Part shown: one piece after another, positions 9,588 through 17,275 of the stretch | How positions within the stretch are numbered: position 1 is the first letter of the stretch | How the letters are laid out: the number at the start of each line of letters is the position of its first letter | Source: UBA1309 sp047605645 | GTDB taxonomy: Bacteria > Bacteroidota > Bacteroidia > Bacteroidales > Dysgonomonadaceae | Assembly: GCA_047605645.1 (NCBI GenBank) | Contig: JASGFJ010000001.1 | Coordinates: forward strand, 144,087-208,086 | Reading direction: 5' to 3' | Length of the DNA stretch: 64,000 bases | Made by a program: the position numbers and the translations under genes | Notes under the pieces: generated by a model | The model's input: only the letters and a program-made list of their open reading frames with translations | Database searches by the model: none | Told to the model about the DNA's origin: nothing

Positions 9588-10547
9588 TTATTTAATGTAG
9601 ATTTTATGCCTGCCTGATGCAAATTCGTATTGGAATCCGGCCTCTTTCTGAAGCACTTTTAAGGCATATTCAATGCCATCGGCAACCTTGAACTTTCCGG
9701 TAAAGGATCGTCCTTCTATCTTTTTGTTTTCAATCGTAATCTTAACATCGTAAATTTTTTCAAAGGTTCTCATGATGTCCTGAAAAGATTCACGGCGAAA
9801 ACTGATTAATCCGTTTCTCCATTCATAAGCAGCAGGGTCATTGACATCTTTTACAAGAAGTTTTCCGTTTTTCATGCAAGTCTTTTTATCGGGTTTCAGA
9901 AGGACGGTTGCACTGTCTTTGCCCTGAAGACTTACCCGGACACTTCCTTCCAGAAGCATTGTCTCGAAATTTTCATATTCTCCTGAATAGTCCAAAACAT
10001 CGAATTTGGTACCCAATGCTTCTATTTTCGCATGAGGCGATTTGACGATAAACGGCCGTTGCTTGTTTTTTGCAACTTCGAAATAGGCTTGCCCATCCAC
10101 CAGAACAATCCTTTCTTTTGTATTGAAATCGACCGGATACTTAATTGTTGTCATTGCATTTAGCCACACCTGTGTTCCATCAGGCAAAACAAGGTTTATC
10201 CGTTGTCCTGCCGGCACTCTTATTTCTTGCATCATCAGGGGGGCACTTTTCTTTTCATCCGACGGAAAAAAATACCGGTAAGATAGAAGTGTTACCAATG
10301 CAATTGCAGCTATCTTGCATATCTCTCCGATGATTCGTCTCCTCTTGTTTTTGTTTGCATAGGGTTTATTTGTGCTGTCTTGAGTATTGTTGTAGCCGCT
10401 GTTTAAAATTAAAGCATCGTATAGTTTCCTTTCTTCACGAAAACGCTTTGCATTTTCAGAAGATGCTTCTACCCATGTCCGTACAATTCCGTTTTCTTTA
10501 TCGGAAGTCAGCCCCTCAAAAAATCTATATAATAATTCTGAATTCAT
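9588..10547 (-). CDS. FecR-family anti-sigma factor
   Basis: A 319-residue membrane protein. The N-terminal 70 residues are cytoplasmic and would hold the ECF sigma factor. One transmembrane segment follows (about 73-93, IAAIALVTLLSYRYFF). The periplasmic part has a FecR domain (about 105-215) with the characteristic LPDGTQVWLNA, GQAYFEVAK, FIVKSPHAKIEALGTKFDV and LLEGSVRV strands, then a C-terminal DUF4974-like domain (about 245-319). It relays the signal from the STN domain of the SusC protein encoded downstream to the sigma factor encoded upstream. About 170 bp of non-coding DNA separates it from the sigma gene, more than usual for such pairs. Confidence 0.94.
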   Translation of the reverse strand: MNSELLYRFFEGLTSDKENGIVRTWVEASSENAKRFREERKLYDALILNSGYNNTQDSTNKPYANKNKRRRIIGEICKIAAIALVTLLSYRYFFPSDEKKSAPLMMQEIRVPAGQRINLVLPDGTQVWLNAMTTIKYPVDFNTKERIVLVDGQAYFEVAKNKQRPFIVKSPHAKIEALGTKFDVLDYSGEYENFETMLLEGSVRVSLQGKDSATVLLKPDKKTCMKNGKLLVKDVNDPAAYEWRNGLISFRRESFQDIMRTFEKIYDVKITIENKKIEGRSFTGKFKVADGIEYALKVLQKEAGFQYEFASGRHKIYIK

Positions 10548-10614
10548 TTTTCTATGTTTCTAAATAAATAACTGATGAATGTGTGGTCGCCCTAGTTGAA
10601 AAATCTTGTTATTC

Positions 10615-10713
10615 AGTAATCCTGTAAAATTAATTTTATGTGGATTTGTGTTTATGTTGTTTATTTTCAGTGGAATAGTGCTGTATTCGCTTGCGGCTAA
10701 TTATGAATATTTA
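10615..10713. repeat. Diverged non-coding repeat, copy 1
   Basis: This stretch between the sigma and anti-sigma genes matches 22962-23058. Block 1 (10615-10641) is identical at 24 of 27 positions. After an unrelated spacer of equal length (9 nt in both copies), block 2 (10651-10669) matches at 15 of 19, and an AT-rich block 3 (10700-10713) also recurs. Block 1 contains a perfect 14-bp palindrome, TAAAATTAATTTTA, at 10625-10638. Neither copy is coding. Confidence 0.6.
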
Positions 10714-10714
10714 T

Positions 10715-11278
10715 TTACATATAAAAAATAAGAATGAGCTGAAAGAGATAATCTTTCAGGTTCTTCCGAAGTTTGGAGAGAGCCTTTGCTATATGGAATT
10801 CGACTCCTTTGTTGGTGATTCCCAGAATTTGGGCAATCTCTTTATGCGATTTGTTTTGATATCTACTCATGCTGAATACTTCTAATGTCCTGGGAGATAG
10901 TGAGGCCAGTGTCTTCTTTATGATTGTTTGAACTTCCGTCGAAAATAATTCCTGCGGGTCACAGGCTTCCAGAGAGGATATGCGTGTCTCTAGTTCCCAC
11001 TCGGCATTTTTCTGCATCGAGGACAGGATGCGTGCTTTGATCTCAGCCCTGTTTAGGTGACTGAGGCATTTGTTTTTAACAGTTGTGAATAAATATGCCG
11101 GGATATTTGTCTCGTGAGTGAAATCAGCTCTGTGTTCCCAGCATGATGTAAAGGCTTCGGAAACAATGTCTTCCGAAATAGAATGATCCCGGACATAAGA
11201 ATAGGCAAACTTCAAAAATCGATTCCAGTAATCATCGTAAAGCTTATTAAAAGTCGATAAGTTCAACGGACTATCCAT
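10715..11278 (-). CDS. ECF-type RNA polymerase sigma factor
   Basis: About 187 residues from the chosen start at 11278 (MDSPLNLSTF). Region 2 is seen in YDDYWNRFLKFAYSYVRD and SEDIVSEAFTSCWEHR. Region 4 contains LSPRTLEVFSMSRYQNKSHK followed by an HTH ending AKALSKLRKNL. The frame is open further upstream to 11335, but a -7-like element on the minus strand (11322-11329) lies inside that extension, so the inner ATG is preferred. It should direct RNA polymerase to the susC promoter when freed by the FecR-type anti-sigma factor. Confidence 0.93.
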   Translation of the reverse strand: MDSPLNLSTFNKLYDDYWNRFLKFAYSYVRDHSISEDIVSEAFTSCWEHRADFTHETNIPAYLFTTVKNKCLSHLNRAEIKARILSSMQKNAEWELETRISSLEACDPQELFSTEVQTIIKKTLASLSPRTLEVFSMSRYQNKSHKEIAQILGITNKGVEFHIAKALSKLRKNLKDYLFQLILIFYM

Positions 11279-11321
11279 AAAATTAGTAGTTACGCTTTTC
11301 TTTTTTAAACAACTAGAAATA

Positions 11322-11329
11322 CAAAAATA
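11322..11329 (-). promoter_or_regulatory. -7 element of the ECF sigma gene
   Basis: On the minus strand the octamer reads TATTTTTG, matching the Bacteroidetes -7 consensus TAnnTTTG, about 44 nt before the preferred sigma start codon. No clear -33 TTTG is seen at the expected distance, so confidence is moderate. Confidence 0.45.
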
Positions 11330-11666
11330 ATTCAACTCTTTCCGGAAAAACCTTGTGATGAGTTGAATACGAATAGTGGTGAGATCAGCTAAGGTATTGT
11401 CCCCGGCTTCAGTGCTTATCCTGATTTATTTTTTCATTAAAAGAATAAATCCGACTGTTTATTTGAAGATATTATTCGAGAGCCCCAGGTTTTGTTACAA
11501 TTGCAAGGATTACCATCTCGAGAATATGTGTTCAATTCAAAGTTAGAATATATGTGAAGGCAAAGATGGTGAAAAAGATGCTAATAAAAGAACAGACAGC
11601 CCGGAAATTTTCCATATTCAAAATGAAATGGATGGTGGATTCTGTCTCTTTCTATTGATATACAAT
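11330..11666. other. Non-coding gap between sigma gene and mltG terminator
   Basis: About 340 bp with no open frame of note and no recognisable RNA. The two neighbouring minus-strand genes are separate transcription units: mltG ends in a terminator at 11667-11700 and the sigma gene has its own promoter here. Confidence 0.5.
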
Positions 11667-11700
11667 AAAATATCCTGAACAAGCCTGTTCAGGATATTTT
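11667..11700 (-). terminator. Intrinsic terminator downstream of mltG
   Basis: A 15-bp stem (11667-11681 with 11686-11700) closes on a 4-nt loop. It is flanked by A and T tracts on both sides, so it can act in either direction. It lies 60 bp past the mltG stop. Confidence 0.85.
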
Positions 11701-11759
11701 GCTTTTGCAGAAATAAAAATGAATCTGTTTCTTGCAAATACAATGTTTGTCCGTTGTCC

Positions 11760-12800
11760 TTATTTCATTATATTTCGTTCATTCAATGCTTTCTGGTATT
11801 TCATTGCATTGATATGATGTTCTGCAAATGTTTCTGCAAAATTATGACGTCCCGAGAAGTCATCCTTGGCACACATATACAGATACTTATGGTCTGTATA
11901 GTTCAATACGCCGTCTATTGCTTTTGCAGATGGGATGCGAATTGGGCCGGGAGGCAATCCTTTGTTTATGTATGTATTGTACGGAGAATTTACCTTCAGG
12001 TGCTCCAGGAGGATTCTCCTTAAGGTAAAGTCGTTTACAGCAAATTTGACTGTGGGATCGGCCTGTAGCGGTTGGTTGTTGCGCAAGCGATTCAGGTACA
12101 ATCCGGCAACCATGGGGTATTCGTCCACAAAGCGACATTCTTCCTCTACAATAGAAGCAAGGGTCATGACTTCTATCGGGGATAATTTTACACGACTGAG
12201 TTTTGCCTTGCGTGATTCGTTCCAGAAACGTTGGTAGTTTTTATTCATCCGGAGTAAAAAATCGCGAGGCTCAATATTCCAGTAATACTCGTATGTGTCG
12301 GGAATGAACATACAGATGATGGTATTGGTGTCAAACCCTAATTTTCGGCATAAAGCAGAATCATTCAGCAGGCTGGTCAGGGTTTGTTGGCCGAACATAA
12401 ACTGGCCGCCTATTTTTTCTGTCAATTCCTGTTTGGTGCGGATGTTGTTGAATGTGAGTTTGACCGGTGTCTGAGAACCGTTTCTTAAGTTTCGGAAAAT
12501 ACGCAGGATGCCTTGTCCTTCTTTTATGGCATAGCGTCCTTCTTTCATTTTGGAAGGATATCCGGTTGAAGAAGCCATGGATTTGAATATCCATAAGCCC
12601 TTGATGTGTGCGCTGTCGTCCAATTGACGGAGCAGTTCTTTATAACTTTTTTTATTATCAATATATAGATACGTGGTTTTTTTGATGTCAAACCCGCTTA
12701 TAAATAAGCTTTTAAGTATAAAAAAAGCGATGACTGCCAGGCAGACAAGCGCAATTCCCCAATTTCTGAAGGTGTTGTTTTTATTATTTTCCGGTTTCAT
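11760..12800 (-). CDS. mltG: Endolytic murein transglycosylase MltG (YceG-like)
   Basis: A 346-residue inner-membrane protein that cuts nascent peptidoglycan strands and sets glycan length. It has one N-terminal transmembrane segment (about 14-35). The YceG domain carries the catalytic glutamate in LASIVEEEC (E219, matching E218 of the E. coli enzyme). The family hallmarks FIPDTYEYYW, VAGLYLNRL, QADPTVKFA and LPPGPIRIPSAKAI are all present. It is transcribed alone: a -7 element lies just upstream and a terminator just downstream. Confidence 0.95.
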   Translation of the reverse strand: MKPENNKNNTFRNWGIALVCLAVIAFFILKSLFISGFDIKKTTYLYIDNKKSYKELLRQLDDSAHIKGLWIFKSMASSTGYPSKMKEGRYAIKEGQGILRIFRNLRNGSQTPVKLTFNNIRTKQELTEKIGGQFMFGQQTLTSLLNDSALCRKLGFDTNTIICMFIPDTYEYYWNIEPRDFLLRMNKNYQRFWNESRKAKLSRVKLSPIEVMTLASIVEEECRFVDEYPMVAGLYLNRLRNNQPLQADPTVKFAVNDFTLRRILLEHLKVNSPYNTYINKGLPPGPIRIPSAKAIDGVLNYTDHKYLYMCAKDDFSGRHNFAETFAEHHINAMKYQKALNERNIMK

Positions 12801-12821
12801 TGTGTTTCAATAATGACGGTA

Positions 12822-12829
12822 CAAAAGTA
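12822..12829 (-). promoter_or_regulatory. -7 element of mltG
   Basis: The minus strand reads TACTTTTG (consensus TAnnTTTG) 22 bp before the mltG start. A possible -33 TTTG is at 12854-12857, with a spacer of 24 nt, slightly long. It lies back to back with the tRNA-Ser promoter. Confidence 0.5.
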
Positions 12830-12860
12830 TCATTTTCTATTAAAATATATGTTCAAATTC

Positions 12861-12890
12861 TTGTTAAATCAAAACTAAGACTTATCTTTG
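12861..12890 (+). promoter_or_regulatory. Promoter of tRNA-Ser
   Basis: -33 TTG at 12861-12863 and a perfect -7 TATCTTTG at 12883-12890, spaced by 19 nt. The tRNA begins 28 nt after the -7 element, the same geometry as the second tRNA of this window. Confidence 0.75.
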
Positions 12891-12917
12891 CACCGCAGTT
12901 ATGAAAACTGTCAGTCT

Positions 12918-13004
12918 GGAAGTGTGGGTGAGTGGCTGAAACCACCAGTTTGCTAAACTGACGTACGGGTAACCGTACCACGAGTTCGAATCTCGTCGCT
13001 TCCG
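12918..13004 (+). tRNA. trnS(gcu): tRNA-Ser (anticodon GCU)
   Basis: An 87-nt class II tRNA. The acceptor stem pairs GGAAGTG with CGCTTCC and the discriminator is G, as expected for serine. The anticodon loop is TTGCTAA, giving anticodon GCU for AGC/AGU codons. There is a long variable arm with a GTACGG/CCGTAC stem, and the T arm has TTCGAAT. The terminal CCA is not encoded. It is followed closely by a terminator. Confidence 0.95.
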
Positions 13005-13015
13005 CAGACATTTGA

Positions 13016-13047
13016 AAATCCCGAATTCTTTGTTCGGGATTTTTTAT
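13016..13047 (+). terminator. Terminator of tRNA-Ser
   Basis: A 10-bp stem (13016-13025 with 13033-13042, core ATCCCGAA/TTCGGGAT) followed by a T-rich tract, 12 bp after the tRNA. Confidence 0.85.
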
Positions 13048-13157
13048 TTTTCCACCACTTCTTTTCATCCGCCGGAACCTGAAATATTATTAACTTTGTA
13101 AACATCGGTCAGCTATTGTCTGTTCTGACTATGAATGAATGTGCACAAAATTGAATT

Positions 13158-14495
13158 ATGAGTGTTAAAATCCTTATCATCGAAGACGACTTTTCCTTTA
13201 GTGAAATTCTTAAACAATGGTCAAAAAGAACCGGATATCTTGTTTCGATAGCTAATTCTGTTAAAATGGCCAAAGAGTTTATCCGGAAGAAAAACAATGA
13301 CTTTGATTTGATTCTGACAGACTTGAGGCTGCCGGATGGAGACGGCATCGTGTTTTTGTCGTGGTTGCGCGAAACGGGAAGTTTGATTCCGGTTATTGTT
13401 ATGACCGGTTATGCCGAAATAGCAACGGCAGTCTCTGCAATGAAGCTGGGTGCATTCGATTATCTTCCGAAGCCCATTCAGCCGGATATCCTTAAGCAAA
13501 AAATAGATCAGGCCATTCAACAGAAACCCTTGCTCCAAGAGCAGCATAAGGCACAGCAGCAAGAAACTGTCGCGTCTCATCAGGTGGTATACGCACAGAG
13601 TGTTCCGATGAAAAAGATGTATGAGGAAATTGATCTGGTGGCACCCACCAACCTGTCTGTTTTGATTATTGGAGAAAGCGGTACCGGCAAAGAATACGCT
13701 GCCAGAATGCTGCATGCTCAAAGTAGCCGTAAATCGGCACCGTTTATTGCAGTCGACTGTGGTATTCTTTCGCGTGAACTAGCCCCGAGTGAATTGTTCG
13801 GACATCTGAAAGGTTCGTTTACTTCTGCCGAGGCCGATAAGAAAGGTGTTTTTGAACAAGCCAATGGCGGAACGGTGTTTCTGGATGAAATAGAGAACCT
13901 GTCGCCCGATGTGCAAACCCAATTGCTTCGTGCTTTGCAGGAGCGGAAAGTGCGTCCGGTGGGAGCCTCAAATGATATCCCGGTGGATGTACGTATTGTG
14001 AGTGCGACAAACGAGAACCTGGACAAAATGATTGCAGAAGGGAGATTCAGGGAAGACCTTTACCACCGAATCAATGAATTTTCGATACGTATTCCTGCAT
14101 TACGCGATAGAAAAGAAGATATTTCTCTTTATGCACAGCGTTTCCTGGAAGAAGCTAATGTGGAATTATCCCAACAAGCCAAGGGCTTTTCGGAAGAGGC
14201 GATGGAGTTGCTGATGGGGTATTCATGGAGTGGAAATTTGCGTGAGTTGCGCAATGTGGTCAGGCGGGCGGTTTTATTTGCTAAAAATGGAAAAGTAACC
14301 CCCCAAATTCTTCCGGAATATTTGACCGAAAGAATTATAGAGCCTCAGCTTGTATTGCATTCGGAGGATGAAAAAGAGCAGATTATTACCATTCTCCGCA
14401 TAGTGAAAGGAAACAAAGCGGCTGCAGCCAGACTGTTGAAAATAAGTCGTAAAACCTTATACAACAAAATGCATGAATACGGATTGGAATTGTAA
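13158..14495 (+). CDS. NtrC-family response regulator (REC, AAA+, Fis-type HTH)
   Basis: A 445-residue regulator. The receiver domain (1-120) has the phospho-acceptor D55 in LILTDLRLP. The AAA+ domain (about 143-370) has Walker A GESGTGKE (172-179), Walker B in GTVFLDEIE, and the FREDLYHRI and GNLRELRN motifs. The C-terminal Fis-type HTH (about 405-445) ends SRKTLYNKMHEYGLEL. The loop that touches sigma-54 is normally GAFTGA; here residues 219-224 read GSFTSA. The gene faces a hybrid histidine kinase and the two stop codons abut, so it is the likely output of that phosphorelay. Confidence 0.93.
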   Translation: MSVKILIIEDDFSFSEILKQWSKRTGYLVSIANSVKMAKEFIRKKNNDFDLILTDLRLPDGDGIVFLSWLRETGSLIPVIVMTGYAEIATAVSAMKLGAFDYLPKPIQPDILKQKIDQAIQQKPLLQEQHKAQQQETVASHQVVYAQSVPMKKMYEEIDLVAPTNLSVLIIGESGTGKEYAARMLHAQSSRKSAPFIAVDCGILSRELAPSELFGHLKGSFTSAEADKKGVFEQANGGTVFLDEIENLSPDVQTQLLRALQERKVRPVGASNDIPVDVRIVSATNENLDKMIAEGRFREDLYHRINEFSIRIPALRDRKEDISLYAQRFLEEANVELSQQAKGFSEEAMELLMGYSWSGNLRELRNVVRRAVLFAKNGKVTPQILPEYLTERIIEPQLVLHSEDEKEQIITILRIVKGNKAAAARLLKISRKTLYNKMHEYGLEL

Positions 14496-16865
14496 TTATG
14501 CTTCGTCCTCTTCGTATTTATCCTGAATTTCTTCCAAAAATTTTTCAATAGAAGGGAGCAAGTCTTCTATTTCAGACAACAGCTGTGCCGGGTCAACCGG
14601 TTTGTTTTCTCCGCGCATGTTGTCTATTCGGTGAAGTGTGTCTGTAATGGTTTGGGGAGCGTGCATCTGTGTCATTGATGGGAGCATCTTATGACATGTA
14701 AAACGGACGCTGTCAAAATCTTGTGCATCCAGACTTTTGCGCAGCACAATCAAATGATTGACCGTAGACATGATAAATGCATCTACTATCTGAGCCAGGG
14801 CTTTCTGGTCTAGTTCATCGAGCATTTCCGCCTTATGAGTCGGCGGATTTCCTCCGATAGCCAGAAACAGCGAATGGAGTGTTACCGGCTTTTGTAAAAA
14901 ATCGGAGAATCCTCTTTTCAATACATCTTCTTTTGTAATATCGCTTCGTCCTGAAATTAAGATTACCGGTAAGTTATTGTCCTTTTGACGAGCCTTTTGT
15001 AACACATCTATTCCTGAAAAATGAAGCATTTCCATGTCGGTAAGGACAAAATCAAATCCGGAGAGATGCTCCAACTTTTTCTCGAATTCGGATAAACTGC
15101 CGCAGATTTCTGTGGTATGTCCCAGCTGATTGCCATATTGTGCCAACATATTCAGAAATAAGGGCTCATCATCTACAATCAGAATTTTTTTTATGCTTGT
15201 ATCCTCTGTCGGTGTTCCTTCTTTTACCGGAATCCATATTTTTACCTGTGTCCCTTTGTTTAGTTCACTTCTGATATCGATTCCTCCTCTGAAAAGATCG
15301 ACAAGGCCTTTCACTACAAATAATCCGAATCCGCTTCCTTCAGCCCATGCGCTGTTTTCTTTGATGCGTGAAAACGGCATAAATAGTTTTTCCCTCTTTT
15401 CCGGGGGAATGCCGACTCCTGTGTCTAAAAGGGTAAACTCTATTTTTTCGGAGCGGTATTCTATGTCTAAGGAGACAGAACCCTGCTGTGTGTATTTTAT
15501 TCCATTGGATAAGATATTACTTAGTATCTGCTTTATTTTCAGATAGTCGGAGCGAATGATGATTTCGGATTCAAACGACCTGTTCAGAACCAGTAACAAC
15601 GATTTCTGCCGGGCCAGAGGTAAAAACATTTCCTCAAGCTCGTCGCAGAGTTGAGCAAGACGAAAATCGTGTTCTATTAAAGAAAGAGTCCCTTTTTCCA
15701 AGCTTGAAAACTCAAGCAGGTTGTTCAAGAGAGCCAGTATGTGATTACCGGAATGTTTTATGGGGGAGATATCCGTTGTTGACAATTTTCCCTCTCTGTT
15801 GTATAGGTCGGTGTATCCCAGAATCGCGTTCAGAGGCGTTTTCACATCGTGCGACACCGACAACATAAGGCGTTGGCGACTTTCGATGAGTTGTTGGTTT
15901 TGCAGGTTGGCTTCAGCAAGCGCTTTTCGCGCACGGTAGCCTTTGTTGACGTTCCGGAGAATCCAGATGCTGCAAATAAGTACGGATAACATGGCCGCCC
16001 CCGCAGCATAAAGAGCATAACGATTGTTTTTTTGTACAGCCAGTTCGTCTTTATTGATTTCATCCATTCGCATCTGTATGATCTGATTATAGAGCTGTGT
16101 CAATAGTTCTGTAATCTGGAAGGTGATGTACTGGTCGGCCTGAAGCATTTGCTGTACGCGCTTTCCGATGGTCGAAATATGTGAGAGGTAATCCCCTTTG
16201 GTTTCATCCACCAGGTTGTTAATTATGGAGGTGTCATTCTGAGTGACCCGGTTGGAGTCGTGGGCTACAGAACTCTTGACAATCCGTTCCAGCTCATTGT
16301 CTTTTTTATTGGAGAATGCGTCGCCTATTCTTTTTATCAGTCCTTTTTTAGGTCGTTCTTCCGACATCTCCAGTGCTCTTCGTTTCACAGAGTCCAGCGC
16401 ATTGTTTTTCACTTTTACGGATAGCGAGGTGATTTTGTTGGAAAGTTCGTCAATCGATTTGTGCTTGTGGAATTGATTGTTGAGCAGGATGATGGATCTT
16501 TCTTTTTCCCGGAGCAGTGGAATAATACGCGAAAGGAGAGTGTCTACTTCAAATTTAGCAGCTGTCTGTGTCAATGAATCAATCTTTGCATTGATATCCT
16601 TCGCTTTTTTCTGATAGCGGATGATATGGTTGCTACTGCCTGTAGCGACATAAAGATTTACCTCCGCCTGCGCGTCATTCACGGCGAATATTAAATTGCT
16701 GATCTGATTTAATTCCCGGTTATAAATCTCCACAGAACGCTTTTTTGCATCAATTTCTTTTTTTATTCCGAAAAAATAGATGATGCTCCCAAAGCAGGTA
16801 AGACCCAACAGTAAATAGATCAAAACAGTGCTTATCTGTATTTTTTTCTCAATAGAGTTCTCCAT
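14496..16865 (-). CDS. Hybrid histidine kinase with receiver and Hpt domains
   Basis: A 789-residue membrane sensor. TM1 is at about 13-33, then a helical sensory region rich in charged residues (about 35-282) and TM2 at about 283-303. The HisKA domain has phospho-His H339 in SVSHDVKTPLNA. The ATPase domain has NGIKYT, DTGVGIPP and GSGFGLFVVKGL. A receiver domain (558-670) carries D610 in FVLTDMEM. A C-terminal Hpt domain (about 685-785) carries H725 in TCHKML. The protein thus holds three relay steps and only needs a receiver as output, supplied by the convergent NtrC-like gene. The sensory region resembles a helical bundle and gives no hint of the signal. Confidence 0.93.
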   Translation of the reverse strand: MENSIEKKIQISTVLIYLLLGLTCFGSIIYFFGIKKEIDAKKRSVEIYNRELNQISNLIFAVNDAQAEVNLYVATGSSNHIIRYQKKAKDINAKIDSLTQTAAKFEVDTLLSRIIPLLREKERSIILLNNQFHKHKSIDELSNKITSLSVKVKNNALDSVKRRALEMSEERPKKGLIKRIGDAFSNKKDNELERIVKSSVAHDSNRVTQNDTSIINNLVDETKGDYLSHISTIGKRVQQMLQADQYITFQITELLTQLYNQIIQMRMDEINKDELAVQKNNRYALYAAGAAMLSVLICSIWILRNVNKGYRARKALAEANLQNQQLIESRQRLMLSVSHDVKTPLNAILGYTDLYNREGKLSTTDISPIKHSGNHILALLNNLLEFSSLEKGTLSLIEHDFRLAQLCDELEEMFLPLARQKSLLLVLNRSFESEIIIRSDYLKIKQILSNILSNGIKYTQQGSVSLDIEYRSEKIEFTLLDTGVGIPPEKREKLFMPFSRIKENSAWAEGSGFGLFVVKGLVDLFRGGIDIRSELNKGTQVKIWIPVKEGTPTEDTSIKKILIVDDEPLFLNMLAQYGNQLGHTTEICGSLSEFEKKLEHLSGFDFVLTDMEMLHFSGIDVLQKARQKDNNLPVILISGRSDITKEDVLKRGFSDFLQKPVTLHSLFLAIGGNPPTHKAEMLDELDQKALAQIVDAFIMSTVNHLIVLRKSLDAQDFDSVRFTCHKMLPSMTQMHAPQTITDTLHRIDNMRGENKPVDPAQLLSEIEDLLPSIEKFLEEIQDKYEEDEA

Positions 16866-17137
16866 TTATCTGCAAAATAACAAGAAACAAACCAAATTGC
16901 CAAAAGTGTGTAATTTCCACAGCACGACTGTAACCGTTTACACACATATACACATATACAGGATCGGGACTGATTTTGTGAAAATGGGGTATGTTTGTTT
17001 AAAATCAATTGGTTATGATCGCTTTTTTGGAATTGGCACAATCATTGATTATTTATAGTCAATGAACACCGATGAATCTCATTAACACACACTATTCTAT
17101 AACACAACATTTTTATTTACTGTTACGCTCACTGAAA
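16866..17137. other. Upstream region of the hybrid kinase, no gene seen
   Basis: About 270 bp before an orphan terminator-like hairpin. A TATGTTTG octamer at 16990-16997 on the plus strand fits a -7 element, but the spacing to the nearest TTTG (16975-16978) is too short. A short untranslated RNA is possible. Confidence 0.3.
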
Positions 17138-17177
17138 GGATTGTCTGCTCCAAACACCGGCAGACAATCCCTTTTTT
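17138..17177 (+). terminator. Orphan terminator-like hairpin
   Basis: A 10-bp perfect stem, GGATTGTCTG (17138-17147) with CAGACAATCC (17161-17170), and a 13-nt loop, followed by CTTTTTT. It would end plus-strand transcription, but no plus-strand gene lies upstream between 14495 and here. It may terminate a small RNA or shield the next promoter. Confidence 0.6.
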
Positions 17178-17221
17178 ATACTTTATTATATTGAATATTT
17201 GATTTGAGCTCTATGTATCTA

Positions 17222-17253
17222 TTTGTTCAAACCGACCATTATTTTTATCTTTG
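17222..17253 (+). promoter_or_regulatory. Promoter of the PD40/TPR gene
   Basis: -33 TTTG at 17222-17225, a 20-nt spacer, and a perfect -7 TATCTTTG at 17246-17253. The start codon is at 17276. This is a textbook Bacteroidetes primary-sigma promoter. Confidence 0.8.
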
Positions 17254-17275
17254 AATGAACTAAAAGAAAACGAGT

